Assembly (NCBI GenBank): GCA_015063235.1
Contig: SUSW01000018.1
Span: forward strand, 1 to 64,000
Source: Thermoplasmata archaeon
GTDB lineage: Archaea > Thermoplasmatota > Thermoplasmata > Methanomassiliicoccales > Methanomethylophilaceae
Direction of reading: 5' to 3'
DNA length: 64,000 bases
The notes beneath the pieces are model-generated. The model ran no database searches, was not told the origin of the DNA, and worked only from the letters and a program-made list of their open reading frames with translations. Made by a program: the position numbers and the translations under genes. Numbering within the stretch: position 1 is the stretch's first letter; each line of letters begins with the position of its first letter. This document shows, piece after piece, positions 1 through 9,275 of this stretch.

Positions 1-618
1 ACTGGACACAGTCTGCTCCTGCTGCCCAGAGTGCCTCGGTGTATGTCCTTACGTAAGGCTGGATGACCTTGAGGACTTTCTCAACCTCATCAGGGCACAT
101 GAGGATTCCGAAGATGATGTTCTCTGTGTTGACGAGGTTTCCGGCGAGTGTATGACTCCGGTGTTTCCTGCGACGACTGCGTAGTTCTCTCCGTGTGACT
201 TCTTGAGCTTCTTGACTGCCTCGATAACGACTGCGGGCCTTCCGGTCTTGGTCATCTCTTCAGGGGACATGAGTCCGGAGAAGTCGGGGTACTCACCCAT
301 CATTGCGTCGAAGTGGACGGGGTGCTCCTTGATCATGGGTGCTGCATCCTTCTTGTCAACTGCGACCTTTGCTCCAAGAGCCTCGGTCTCTGCGGTCAGA
401 CAGAAAGCTGCCCTTACGCACTCTCCACCGTTGTGGTCTGCCTGGGCTGCGGCCAGTTTTGCCATGAGGTCTGCATTCTTGTGTGCCTCGGGCCATGCTG
501 CTCCGACTGCGTCCATCTGTGCGACTGTTGCTGACTGTGTGAATACTGCGACTGGGGGCCTGTCAAGGGACTCCTGTTTCAGTGCAGCAAGCACTCTCTC
601 TCTAGGTGTCATTGCCAT
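1..618 (-). CDS. mtbA: Methylcobamide:coenzyme M methyltransferase, 5' part, with an apparent frameshift
   Basis: MtaA/MtbA-type member of the uroporphyrinogen-decarboxylase fold. It moves the methyl group from a methylated corrinoid protein to coenzyme M during growth on methanol or methylamines. The N-terminus MTPRERVLAALKQ is typical. I place the start at 618 because AGGAG lies 8 nt upstream; the longer ORF in the track starts inside the leader. About 155 residues read normally up to the stretch ending GNTGVIH. The frame then breaks near 146-148. In the next frame the expected sequence resumes (AGNLVNTENIIFGILMCPDE, then VEKVLKVIQPYVRTYTEALW) to the window edge. A single missing base explains this; it is either a sequencing error or a real lesion in an energy gene. 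MtaA and MtbA cannot be separated reliably here, so the symbol is tentative. The gene is cut by the left edge. Confidence 0.85.
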
Positions 619-757
619 AATGAAAACTCCTGTTTTTGGCATATGCTTCATATTATTTAACCGAAGGGGGAAGGTATACACCGCAAAAGTATCCATTTAT
701 TAACCTGCGCGCACGTTATGGCCCGTTTTCAAGTTGTACGTATCCTCCAACTCAAAC

Positions 758-1480
758 TCACAAGGAAATGTCCGTCAAATCGATGAGATTCCCCAAATCC
801 ATAAGGCCCATGTCCGTCACGCCGTAGATGCGGGCATGCGAGTAATCTGAGGACTTCAGAGCGGGCGCCATTATACAGTTCTCGTCGAGAACCAGGTCAT
901 TCCCGGATGAGAAGGGGCTGAACGGAGGAAGGACTATCACGCCCTCCTTCTCAGCATGGACGAAGCACTGTATCTTCATGCCTCCGCCGACGGCCCCCGG
1001 GATCCTGACAGAGGGATGCTCATGGCCGATAATGACGGGTCTCACACCCGAATCCTCATGACCGTGCTCCAGACGGAACCCCATGATGTCTATGTAGTCG
1101 ACCACGATGAATCCCAGGTCGGATACGATGTTCTGGAGGAAATTATCGTGATTTCCCTTCACGGCCACTACCTGAGCGGCTTCGGCAAGAAGGGTGAATA
1201 TCCTGCGGACCTCCGTCCTCTCCTCGTAATTGGCCCTCCTGAAATCATGCTTGATATCGCCCAGAAGGACGATGCGTTTCGGCTCATACCTCGAAATGAT
1301 GTCATTAAGGGCCTCGCGTATGGATTCGGTGTTGATGCGGGGTATGTACATCCCCTCCTGCTCCAACGCCCTCTCGTAGCCGAGATGAAGATCCCCAAGG
1401 ACCACCGTGGGACCATCGGACAGAACGAGACATCTGTCGTTGGTAATCGTCACTCCCGGCAGAATCTCCTTGGCCCTCAT
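758..1480 (-). CDS. SbcD/Mre11-related metallophosphoesterase
   Basis: Calcineurin-like phosphoesterase of the archaeal SbcD-related group, about 240 residues. Metal-binding motifs appear in the family order: GDLHLGY, LLGDIKHDF, KGNHDNF, LEHGHEDSG and GHEHPS. These ligate two metals for phosphoester hydrolysis. The natural substrate is unknown; nucleic acid is likely from the family. I chose MRAKEILPG (1480) because family members begin at about this point. Starts at 1531 and 1555 are in frame but would overlap the divergent gene at 1535 or its promoter. The neighbours are two nucleases on the other strand, so this may be a DNA-repair cluster. Confidence 0.8.
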   Translation of the reverse strand: MRAKEILPGVTITNDRCLVLSDGPTVVLGDLHLGYERALEQEGMYIPRINTESIREALNDIISRYEPKRIVLLGDIKHDFRRANYEERTEVRRIFTLLAEAAQVVAVKGNHDNFLQNIVSDLGFIVVDYIDIMGFRLEHGHEDSGVRPVIIGHEHPSVRIPGAVGGGMKIQCFVHAEKEGVIVLPPFSPFSSGNDLVLDENCIMAPALKSSDYSHARIYGVTDMGLMDLGNLIDLTDISL

Positions 1481-1534
1481 GCCCACGGCATGGCCCTGTA
1501 GGATTAAAACTGTGTTTTGGCATACGGCCATTAG

Positions 1535-2296
1535 ATGATTGAGCACACGTTCCAACTGCTCCCTTCTGTCGGGGCGAAGAAAGAGAAGGCGATCTGGGAA
1601 TCCGGAGTCCGCACGTGGGATGATTTCCTGGCAGCGGAGGCCGTAGATTGTGTGAAACCCGCCTTCAAGGAGAGGTCCGACCCGATCATCATGCAGGCAC
1701 AGGAACTGCTCAAGGAGGGGGATTCTGGGGCCCTAGCCGATATAATCCCCAAACCCGAGCACTGGAGGATGTACCGTCATTTCATCGATGACGCCGCCTA
1801 TCTGGACATAGAGACCGACGGCCTGAGCAGGGATTCGCTGGTCACTGTCGTGACAGTCCACAGGAAGGACGGTACCTACACCCTGACGGAAGGGTTCGAT
1901 CTTGACGCTGAATCGCTGTCGGACACTCTGAAAGGGGCTAAGATGCTGGTCACGTTCAACGGCAGCTGCTTCGATGTCCCCGTGCTGAAGAACAGCTTCC
2001 CGGGGGTCGACCTGGACATCCCACAGTACGATCTGCGCTTCGCATCTAGAAAAGTGGGCTACAGAGGAGGACTGAAGCCCCTGGAGATCGAACTCGGCAT
2101 CCACAGGGATGAGGAGATCCTCGATGTGGACGGTGCCATGGCAGTACATCTGTGGCATCAATGGACAAGGCACGGCGACGAGGATGCACTCAACATCCTC
2201 CAGGAGTACAACCGCGCCGATACAGTGAACTTGGAATACATAGCCGGAGTTATCTTCGACAGGCTGGTGACGGAGCATGCCGAGTACAGATGGTGA
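1535..2296 (+). CDS. RNase H-like 3'-5' exonuclease-type protein (YprB family)
   Basis: A protein of 253 residues with a C-terminal RNase H-like (DnaQ/YprB-type) nuclease domain. The first acidic motif is AYLDIETDGL around residue 90. VTFNGSCFDVPVL follows, then YDLRFASRKVG and a final YNRADTVNLEYI. These match the Asp/Glu residues that bind two metals in this superfamily. The N-terminal 75 residues look like a helix-hairpin-helix segment (LLPSVGAKKEKAIWESGVRT), which would bind DNA. The gene overlaps the start of the RecJ-like gene by 20 bp, so the two are probably co-translated and act together on DNA ends or repair intermediates. Confidence 0.8.
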   Translation: MIEHTFQLLPSVGAKKEKAIWESGVRTWDDFLAAEAVDCVKPAFKERSDPIIMQAQELLKEGDSGALADIIPKPEHWRMYRHFIDDAAYLDIETDGLSRDSLVTVVTVHRKDGTYTLTEGFDLDAESLSDTLKGAKMLVTFNGSCFDVPVLKNSFPGVDLDIPQYDLRFASRKVGYRGGLKPLEIELGIHRDEEILDVDGAMAVHLWHQWTRHGDEDALNILQEYNRADTVNLEYIAGVIFDRLVTEHAEYRW

Positions 2297-3689
2297 CCTT
2301 CAGCGCCTGGACCGCGACCTCGCCCGCGCGGCAAAGGGCCTGCGCAGTGCGAAAAGCGTCATGGTCGTCTCCCACATAGATGCCGACGGTATAACGGCAG
2401 GCTCCATAGCACACCTCACGCTCGAACGTCTGGGCATCGAACACCGTGTGGTCTTCCAGACCAAGATCTCGGAAGAGACCATCATGATGGTCAACACCGC
2501 GAAGGAGGAGTTCGTATGGATATGCGACCTCGGTAGCGGATACCTCTCCGAATTCGATAGATCCAACCTCGTTATAACGGATCACCATGTCCCGGACCCG
2601 AAATGGAGAAAGAAGCAGACGGTCCTGGACAGCTTCGCTTCGGTGGAACATCTGAACCCGCACACATACGGCTTCGACGGTTCATACGAGGTCTGCGGTG
2701 CAGGGATGACCTACCTGCTGTCGAAGAAGATCGATCCCAAGAACATCGATCTGGCGTATCTCGCTGTAATCGGGGCGATAGGAGATTTCCAGGATTCCGG
2801 CCAATCCAGGCTGGTCAGCATCAACCGCATGATCCTCCAGGACGCAGCGGATACCGGGGACCTGATCATCGAGCAGGACCTGCGCCTTTTCGGCAGGGAG
2901 ACTCGGCCCATAGTGCAGTTCTTCCAGTACGCCACCGACCCCCGCCTCGAAGGCCTCACGGACAACCCGGGCGGATGCATGGACATGCTCGAATTCCTGA
3001 ACATCCCTGTGAAGAGGAACAATGAATGGAGGACGTGGAACGACCTGGACCCATCCGAGAAAGAGAGGATCATCGACAACGTGCTGGAGCTCGTGCCGAC
3101 CGACCAGCAGTCGAGGATCTACGGCGAGGTGTACACCCTTCCTAAGTTCTCGAAAGGGACCGGCCTCAGAGATGCCAAGGAATATTCCACCGTTCTGAAC
3201 TCCTGCGGGAGGTATGACGATGCAGAGACGGGCCTGAGGATCTGCTGCGGGGACACTTCCGCCCTCAAGGATGCCGAACGCAACCGTGCGGACCACAGGA
3301 GACACATATCCACCGCGCTCTCCTACGTCAAAGACAACCATCTGATCAGGGTCCGCAGGTTCATACAGTACTTCGATGCCGGACCCAACATCAGGGAAAC
3401 GGTCGTCGGGATCGTCGCAGGGATGCTGCTCAACTCATCGGAATGCAGGAACAATCTGCCGATTATCGCATTCGTGGATGCCGAGGACGGTGTGAAGGTC
3501 TCGGCCAGGGCCAACAGGGACCTGGTGGACCGCGGATTGGATCTGTCAGCGGTGATGAAGACCGCTGCGGAACTCACGGGAGGCTACGGAGGGGGCCACA
3601 GCGTGGCCGCCGGAGCCACCATCCCTGCGGACAAGAAGGAAGAGTTCCTGGACATCGTCGAGGACATAATATCCTCTCAGATAGACTAA
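2277..3689 (+). CDS. RecJ-like DHH-family single-strand exonuclease / phosphoesterase
   Basis: DHH-DHHA1 protein of 470 residues, the archaeal RecJ/GAN-like group. The DHH domain shows VSHIDADGITAG, CDLGSG and ITDHHVPD (the DHH triad). The DHHA1 domain ends with GGYGGGHSVAAGATI, the nucleotide-binding glycine loop near residue 430. Relatives degrade single-stranded DNA or RNA from an end and associate with the archaeal replisome (GINS). Which substrate applies here cannot be told. Its start lies inside the upstream nuclease gene, indicating translational coupling. It ends in TAA and converges on argF. Confidence 0.87.
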   Translation: MPSTDGDLQRLDRDLARAAKGLRSAKSVMVVSHIDADGITAGSIAHLTLERLGIEHRVVFQTKISEETIMMVNTAKEEFVWICDLGSGYLSEFDRSNLVITDHHVPDPKWRKKQTVLDSFASVEHLNPHTYGFDGSYEVCGAGMTYLLSKKIDPKNIDLAYLAVIGAIGDFQDSGQSRLVSINRMILQDAADTGDLIIEQDLRLFGRETRPIVQFFQYATDPRLEGLTDNPGGCMDMLEFLNIPVKRNNEWRTWNDLDPSEKERIIDNVLELVPTDQQSRIYGEVYTLPKFSKGTGLRDAKEYSTVLNSCGRYDDAETGLRICCGDTSALKDAERNRADHRRHISTALSYVKDNHLIRVRRFIQYFDAGPNIRETVVGIVAGMLLNSSECRNNLPIIAFVDAEDGVKVSARANRDLVDRGLDLSAVMKTAAELTGGYGGGHSVAAGATIPADKKEEFLDIVEDIISSQID

Positions 3690-3746
3690 TTCTTAAGATA
3701 TTCTGTAGAAGTGCCGCCGGGTATTTCCGGCGGAATGGGTTTGTTT

Positions 3747-4667
3747 TCAATCCTTCATCAGGGTGTACAGGACGGCCTTCTGGGCGTGGAGCCTGTTCTC
3801 AGCCTGGTCGAAGACCACGCTGTGCGGGCCTTCCATAACCTCGTTTGTGATCTCCTGTCCGCGGTGTGCGGGAAGGCAGTGCATGATGATGCATGTAGGC
3901 TTGGCCAGAGCCACCAGCTCGTCGTTGATCTGGTAGGGCTTGAAGATCTTGATGGCCTCTTCCTCCGAGGTCTTGTCCCCCATGGAGATCCATGTGTCGG
4001 TGTAGAGCACATCCGCGTCGACACACGCCTTCTCGGGCTCGTGGGAAGCGATGATCTTGGATCCGTTGGCCTCCGCGATCTTGGTGGCGTTCCACATGAT
4101 CTCGGCGTTGGGCATCCTGATCGCAGGACAGCATGCCACCATGTCGATTCCCATGATGGCGCTAGCGTACAGCAGGGAGTTGCAGACGTTGTTTCCGTCC
4201 CCCAGGTACACCAGCTTCTTTCCCCGGAATCCGCCCAGCTTCTCCTTGATTGTGACCATATCGGCGAGTGCCTGGCAGGGGTGCTCCAGATTGTCCAGTC
4301 CGCTGATTACTGGAACGGATGACCAATCCCCGAGCTTGTCCATCATCTTGTAGTCGTAAGCGCGGTACATGATCCCGTGTACAAAGCGGCTCATCACACG
4401 TGCGGTGTCCTCCATCGTCTCGCTATGGACACCGATCTGCATCTTGGACTCATCGAGATAGACGGCGTGTCCGCCCAGCTCCGTGATGGCCACATCGAAC
4501 GAGATCCTGGTCCTGGTGCTGGGCTTCTCGAAGATCATTCCCAATGACTTACCCTTGAGGGGATCGCCGTGGTGTCCGCGTTCCGCCTTGAGCTTCAAAG
4601 CGAGGTCGACAAGGTCAGGAAACTCATCCTTCATGTCGACAACAGATATCAAATTCTTTTTTCCCAT
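3747..4667 (-). CDS. argF: Ornithine carbamoyltransferase
   Basis: 306 residues. Catalyses ornithine + carbamoyl phosphate to citrulline in cytoplasmic arginine synthesis. The carbamoyl-phosphate loop KPSTRTRISFD, the HPCQALADM segment and the ornithine-site motif HCLPAHRG are all present, and length is normal for the family. I take MGKKNLIS at 4667 as start: a GTGAT Shine-Dalgarno core lies about 8 nt upstream, and the extra 31 codons of the ORF track are not family-like. It appears monocistronic and reads away from the tRNA-His/rtcB unit. The intergenic stretch 4668-4777 holds its promoter, but no clear operator is visible. Confidence 0.95.
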   Translation of the reverse strand: MGKKNLISVVDMKDEFPDLVDLALKLKAERGHHGDPLKGKSLGMIFEKPSTRTRISFDVAITELGGHAVYLDESKMQIGVHSETMEDTARVMSRFVHGIMYRAYDYKMMDKLGDWSSVPVISGLDNLEHPCQALADMVTIKEKLGGFRGKKLVYLGDGNNVCNSLLYASAIMGIDMVACCPAIRMPNAEIMWNATKIAEANGSKIIASHEPEKACVDADVLYTDTWISMGDKTSEEEAIKIFKPYQINDELVALAKPTCIIMHCLPAHRGQEITNEVMEGPHSVVFDQAENRLHAQKAVLYTLMKD

Positions 4668-4777
4668 GCCCGATGCATCACGCGGGGGTTTATAAAATAT
4701 GATATGCAAAGTTCGCAGATTTGAATATAATCGTGGCAAGCTCAGGCCTGCATTTTCCACTCTAGTCTGACGATATC

Positions 4778-4787
4778 TTTATTTAAG
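4778..4787 (+). promoter_or_regulatory. TATA box (box A) of the tRNA-His/rtcB unit
   Basis: TTTATTTAAG centred about 30 bp upstream of the mature tRNA-His 5' end, the normal archaeal TBP position. No second promoter fits in the 29 nt between the tRNA and rtcB. Confidence 0.6.
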
Positions 4788-4814
4788 GGGATACGATAGC
4801 CCGAATTACAACAT

Positions 4815-4889
4815 GGCCGGGATAGGGTAGCTTGGTTATCCTAGGGGACTGTGGATCCCTTGACTCGGGTTCAAATCTCGGTCCCGGCC
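4815..4889 (+). tRNA. tRNA-His (GTG)
   Basis: Cloverleaf folded by eye. The acceptor stem GCCGGGA pairs with TCCCGGC, preceded by the extra G(-1) opposite C73 that marks tRNA-His. The anticodon stem GGGGA/TCCCT encloses the loop CTGTGGA (anticodon GTG). The T arm is TCGGG-TTCAAAT-CTCGG. CCA is not encoded. No intron is seen. The rtcB start codon lies only 29 nt downstream, so both are probably on one transcript. Confidence 0.92.
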
Positions 4890-4918
4890 CCTATTGTGTT
4901 TTGAATTATGGTGGTTAT

Positions 4919-6370
4919 ATGTCCTGGGAAGGTCAACTCAACAAGATCGATGACAACAGATGGGAGATCCCTCAGGATGAATCCAAAGGGATGCATACCA
5001 ATGCAGTCATCTATGCCAGCGAGGAGATGCTCTCCCAAATACGCTCCGACAATGCTCCGATGCAGGCTGCCAACGTCGCATGCCTGCCCGGTATCGTGGG
5101 CAGTTCGATGGCTATGCCGGACATCCACTGGGGATATGGATTCCCTATCGGAGGGGTTGCGGCCGTAGATGAGAACTCAGGCTCCATCTCGCCCGGAGGC
5201 ATCGGATTCGATATCAACTGCGGAGTACGCCTGATAAAGACCGACCTGACCCTCGAGGATCTGGGAGATAAAAAGAACCAACTCATCGACGAGCTGTACA
5301 AGAATGTGCCTTCCGGACTCGGATCCAAGGGACTCACCAAGGTCAGATACAAAGAATTGGACGATATCCTGATGAACGGCTCCGAATGGGCCGTCGAGAA
5401 CGGATACGGCTGGGAGAGGGACATAGAGGTCACCGAGGAATACGGCCATATGCAAGAGGCCGATTCCACAGTGGTGAGTGACAAGGCAAGGAAGAGAGGC
5501 CTTCCCCAGCTCGGTTCACTCGGTTCCGGCAATCATTTCTTGGAGGTGGATCTGGTCGAGAACGTATTCGACGATGCGACGGCAAAGGTCTACGGTCTGA
5601 AGCAGGGGACACTCGCAATCACCGTACACTGCGGTTCCAGAGGATGCGGGCACCAGATCGCCACGGACTATCTTCAGGAGATGGAGCGCTACATCAAGAA
5701 GAACTCGGTGAGCCTTCCTGACAGACAGCTCGCCTGCGCCCCATTGGACTCCAAGCTCGGAGAGGATTACTACAAGGCCATGTGCTGCGGCGCGAACTAC
5801 GCCTGGGCCAACAGACAGATGATCACCCACTGGGCTAGGGAATCCTTCGAGAAGGTCCTTGGGGATTCCGCCGAGAACATGGGGATGGATGTGGTCTACG
5901 ATGTGGCCCACAACATCGCCAAAAAGGAAAGGCATGATATCGATAAGCATCACATCGACGTTCTGGTCCACAGGAAGGGGGCCACGCGTGCATTCGCCCC
6001 TGGAAGGTCTGAGATAACCCTGAGATACAGGGACGTCGGCCAGCCGGTTATCATCCCTGGAAACATGAGCGTCGGAACGTACGTACTGGCCGGAAGGAAG
6101 GGTTCGATGGAACAGACGTTCGGCTCGACCTGCCACGGAGCGGGAAGGCAGATGTCCAGGAAGGCTGCGATAGACAATCTGAAGATAGACTCGGTCATGG
6201 AACAGCTGCAGTCCAAAGACATCTATCTAAGGAACGGGTCAACAGACGGTGTCCTAGAGGAGGCCCCGGATGCGTACAAGGACGTGGATCAGGTTATCGA
6301 AGTGGTCTGCAACGCCGGATTGACCGCGAAGGTCGCCAAACTCACCCCTATCGGTGTGATAAAAGGATGA
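4919..6370 (+). CDS. rtcB: RNA-splicing ligase RtcB
   Basis: 483 residues, normal for intein-free archaeal RtcB. It joins 2',3'-cyclic phosphate and 5'-OH RNA ends with GTP and Mn2+, sealing tRNA exons after intron removal. Visible motifs are GFDINCGVRL (metal-ligand Asp98/Cys101), GSLGSGNHFLEV, HCGSRGCGHQ and CHGAGR near residue 406, whose His carries the GMP. I start at MSWEGQLN because GGTGG lies 4 nt upstream; the longer track ORF translates through the tRNA. A tRNA-processing enzyme encoded directly behind a tRNA suggests read-through of one transcript, with RNase Z cleavage giving the mRNA its 5' end (inference). Confidence 0.96.
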   Translation: MSWEGQLNKIDDNRWEIPQDESKGMHTNAVIYASEEMLSQIRSDNAPMQAANVACLPGIVGSSMAMPDIHWGYGFPIGGVAAVDENSGSISPGGIGFDINCGVRLIKTDLTLEDLGDKKNQLIDELYKNVPSGLGSKGLTKVRYKELDDILMNGSEWAVENGYGWERDIEVTEEYGHMQEADSTVVSDKARKRGLPQLGSLGSGNHFLEVDLVENVFDDATAKVYGLKQGTLAITVHCGSRGCGHQIATDYLQEMERYIKKNSVSLPDRQLACAPLDSKLGEDYYKAMCCGANYAWANRQMITHWARESFEKVLGDSAENMGMDVVYDVAHNIAKKERHDIDKHHIDVLVHRKGATRAFAPGRSEITLRYRDVGQPVIIPGNMSVGTYVLAGRKGSMEQTFGSTCHGAGRQMSRKAAIDNLKIDSVMEQLQSKDIYLRNGSTDGVLEEAPDAYKDVDQVIEVVCNAGLTAKVAKLTPIGVIKG

Positions 6371-6373
6371 ACA

Positions 6374-6410
6374 GTACGGGAAACCCGTACCGCTCTGTTA
6401 ATCTGTTTTT
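6374..6410 (+). terminator. Hairpin and T-tract after rtcB
   Basis: Perfect 7-bp stem GTACGGG-AAA-CCCGTAC followed about 15 nt later by a run of five T (6406-6410). It lies just past the rtcB stop. A second small palindrome, GATGCTGAAGCATC at 6427-6440, lies before the convergent surface-protein gene. Confidence 0.65.
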
Positions 6411-6451
6411 ACTGCATCAAGACGCAGATGCTGAAGCATCGACGGGAATCC

Positions 6452-7879
6452 TCAGTCCCTGTTCCTGAACACTATGGCTCCTAAGAGCAGCACTGCCAGC
6501 ATGGAGGCGGCCATTATTGGTCCCACCCCTATGGTTTCCGTACCGTCTCCGTTGGCATTGGTATTCCCGGATCCGAGACAGTACAGCTTGACATCGTTCT
6601 TGGCAAATAGTACCTCGCCCTGAGGACCGATCTTAACGGAATTGGTGTTGTTGGTTCCCAACGATCCGACAGGTAGGTCGAATGCCCTTATCTCGTTGGT
6701 CTTCTTATTGTACTCGAAGCACAGCAGCCCGTCCACCGCGGTCGTGAACCTATCTGGCAATCCTGCAGGGGACACGTATCCGCGGACGGTGTCGCCGTTC
6801 ACGGCTATGGACATATTGCTGTACGTCTTGTGGAGACGCGTATCCCTGTCGGTCTGGGCTATGATGGTCTTGGTCTTCATATCGATGACGTTGAAGCAGA
6901 GTCCGCTCTGGATGAATCCGAGGCCGTCCACCATGATCAGACATGATCCGTACGAGTCGTTGTATCCGTTGGACATGTATGTGGCCGAATCGGTTATGAA
7001 CTTCCCGTTGGAATCCACATCCACCAGGAATATTGTCTTGTAATCGCCCAGCCTCGGGTTGGCGAACATGTTGTCCCAATGGGTGGTCACTGCCACGGTG
7101 TTGCCTTCGCAGTAGATGAATCCGCCGTTCCAGTATGTTCCCCTGATCTCGGTCATATCGAACATATCGGTCTGCTGGCCAGTCTCCTTGCTGACGCAGT
7201 ACAGTACGCGCTGGGCCGAATCCGTCTCACCGATACCCGGGTAGAAGAGGTACTTGTCATTCATCGCCACGGAGACAGGGAGAGTGTACCCGTCGATGTA
7301 GAATATGAACTTACTGGACCATTTCAGGCTCTGGACATTATTAGGGTCGGAGGGATCCTGATCCTTCGCAGGATAGCATTCGCATGTCTTGTCCTTCTTC
7401 ACCACGTACCAATAGCCGTTGTCGTAATAGGCCTGGGAACTGACACCGCCGATCTTGTAGAGCTGGTTCAGGTTCAGGTCATAAACGTTACCTGTGGCAG
7501 GGTCGAGGACCATCCTGTCTCCGACTGCAGGGAAATCGCTGACGCTCAGGACACCGGTGTCCACGGTGTTCTTGATGGTGCCGTCACTGATCGAGACCTT
7601 GGAGAAATTCCCGTCCCTGAACACAACGTACACATAATCATTCACTACGGCGTATCCTGCGACGTTCTTCTCTGTCTTCCATTTCACGGTGTAATCCTTT
7701 TCGTTGATTCCTACGGAATCGGAAAGGGATTCCATGATGTCCCCGCTGAAGTAATAATCTGCGGAATTGTCTGCATCTGCCTCCTCGGATACGATGATGA
7801 CCGAAGCGACAGCTGCAAGCGCGATGGCTGCTACCGAGAACAGCAGGATGCACTTTACGGATTGCTTGTCTAATGTCAT
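6452..7879 (-). CDS. Cell-surface beta-propeller protein with C-terminal membrane anchor
   Basis: 475 residues. There is an N-terminal signal segment (CILLFSVAAIALAAVASVII, then Ala/Asp-rich) and a C-terminal transmembrane helix (GPIMAASMLAVLLLGAIVF, then FRNRD). This is a type I topology with the bulk outside the cell. The middle holds repeated short strand pairs such as GYAVVNDYVYVVFRDG, DNGYWYVVKKD and NGGFIYCEGNTVAVTTH, typical of a PQQ/quinoprotein-like propeller. The low-complexity GSGNTNANGDGTET stretch before the anchor is a stalk. It resembles the propeller proteins of the 24-33 kb importer island in layout, not in close sequence. Ligand unknown; no enzymatic motif seen. Confidence 0.7.
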   Translation of the reverse strand: MTLDKQSVKCILLFSVAAIALAAVASVIIVSEEADADNSADYYFSGDIMESLSDSVGINEKDYTVKWKTEKNVAGYAVVNDYVYVVFRDGNFSKVSISDGTIKNTVDTGVLSVSDFPAVGDRMVLDPATGNVYDLNLNQLYKIGGVSSQAYYDNGYWYVVKKDKTCECYPAKDQDPSDPNNVQSLKWSSKFIFYIDGYTLPVSVAMNDKYLFYPGIGETDSAQRVLYCVSKETGQQTDMFDMTEIRGTYWNGGFIYCEGNTVAVTTHWDNMFANPRLGDYKTIFLVDVDSNGKFITDSATYMSNGYNDSYGSCLIMVDGLGFIQSGLCFNVIDMKTKTIIAQTDRDTRLHKTYSNMSIAVNGDTVRGYVSPAGLPDRFTTAVDGLLCFEYNKKTNEIRAFDLPVGSLGTNNTNSVKIGPQGEVLFAKNDVKLYCLGSGNTNANGDGTETIGVGPIMAASMLAVLLLGAIVFRNRD

Positions 7880-7969
7880 TGCGTAGGATATGAAGTGCTC
7901 CTTATTTGAGCATAATCTTCAGAATGTGCTCAAGTGTTACCAGGCATTGCCAATGACAGCGATCGACAG

Positions 7970-9274
7970 TCAGATTCCCAACACTTTCCTCGAAGCCTTC
8001 TCCACCTGCTCGCACATCATAGAAGGGGCGGAGATTAGGACGGCCCACCCGTAGGGATCCCTCGCCTGCAGGGACCTTGCTATCGGGGAGAACTTCGTCA
8101 GAGACTTCACCTTACCCTCATCGTCCATTATGGATACGTCCGTCTTCCCGATGTTGGCCTTCGATTGGAGATTCGCTTTGGTGGTGAGCTCCGCGCATAC
8201 GTTGAACACATCCAGATCCGCCTGGTCTGCTATCTCCTGCTCCAAACGTTCGGCGCCTTCGATGCTTGCATAGGGGATGAGTTTCGACGCCTTCTCATCG
8301 TCCATGTCCGCACTGTACACGGCGAAGGCCTTCTTGTTGATATCGCGGTTCATTATGCGCCTGATGCAGTTGGAGCTTTTACCCCCGGATTCCACTACGC
8401 GATGCGTCAGATCGGAATCGGTCCAGAGATACATCTGAGACAGGTCGATCCCTGAAGCCTCCACTGCCTTCACGAGCATCCTCTCGGCTATCCTCGTGGT
8501 CTCATGGAAATAGACGGATGTGTACATGAGCGAACGGGATACCATGAGTCCCTCGGCCGCGGTGATGCCGCCTCTGCGCAGCACGATGCGGTCGTTATGG
8601 ACGTTCATGGTGTTGATCAGTCTGTCGCAATCGATGAACCCATGCGAAAGCCCCGTATAGTATGCATCGCGCATGAGATAGTCCATCTGATCGGCATCGA
8701 CCGGGCCGTGGATGATCTGATGGGCATAATCGTTGGAAGGGAAATGATCCTTCCTCTCGGTGAAAAAGTCTAGATCGTCTTTAGCGGAATCCGGATATGC
8801 AATAAGGTCGCAGACCTCTTTCGGATCGATACTTTCTCTGGAGATGACCTCGCCTATAGAGGGCATACCGTCGAATAGATCGTCATCCACATCCGCATGA
8901 TTGGGGATCTTCCCGGTTATCAGAGAACGGGCGAGCTCCATGTGATCCAGTCCCGTTACCTCCTCCATGGTGTGTTCCATGCAGTGCGAGAACGGGGCAT
9001 GGCAGACGTCATGAAGAAGCCCTGCCATACGTACCGTATCTGAATCCGTTCTGTCAAGACCGATCGCTCTCGCCATGCGTCCGGACAGATGATATGTTCC
9101 GAGGCAATGCTCGAAACGCGTGTGGTTAGCTCCGGGGAACACGAGATGGCCCAGACCGAGCTGGCGAACCGATCTCAGCCTCTGCATCTCCGGACGGTCG
9201 ACCACATCTAGGAATAGGCCGCCGACCAATATGTTCCCGTGGACAGGGTCCTGGACCACCTTCGAGCGCGACAT
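7970..9274 (-). CDS. HD-domain phosphohydrolase (SAMHD1/YdhJ-like)
   Basis: 434 residues. The HD metal site is clear: TRFEHCLGTYH near residue 55 and GLLHDVCHAPFSHCME near residue 90. The opening DPVHGNILV is typical of the SAMHD1-like group, whose characterised members hydrolyse dNTPs. Whether this copy is a dNTPase or acts on another nucleotide is unknown. The start MSRSKVVQ (9274) lies 1 nt after the stop of the PUA gene, so the two form a tight operon. The longer N-terminus in the track would overlap that gene. Confidence 0.85.
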   Translation of the reverse strand: MSRSKVVQDPVHGNILVGGLFLDVVDRPEMQRLRSVRQLGLGHLVFPGANHTRFEHCLGTYHLSGRMARAIGLDRTDSDTVRMAGLLHDVCHAPFSHCMEHTMEEVTGLDHMELARSLITGKIPNHADVDDDLFDGMPSIGEVISRESIDPKEVCDLIAYPDSAKDDLDFFTERKDHFPSNDYAHQIIHGPVDADQMDYLMRDAYYTGLSHGFIDCDRLINTMNVHNDRIVLRRGGITAAEGLMVSRSLMYTSVYFHETTRIAERMLVKAVEASGIDLSQMYLWTDSDLTHRVVESGGKSSNCIRRIMNRDINKKAFAVYSADMDDEKASKLIPYASIEGAERLEQEIADQADLDVFNVCAELTTKANLQSKANIGKTDVSIMDDEGKVKSLTKFSPIARSLQARDPYGWAVLISAPSMMCEQVEKASRKVLGI

Positions 9275-9275
9275 C

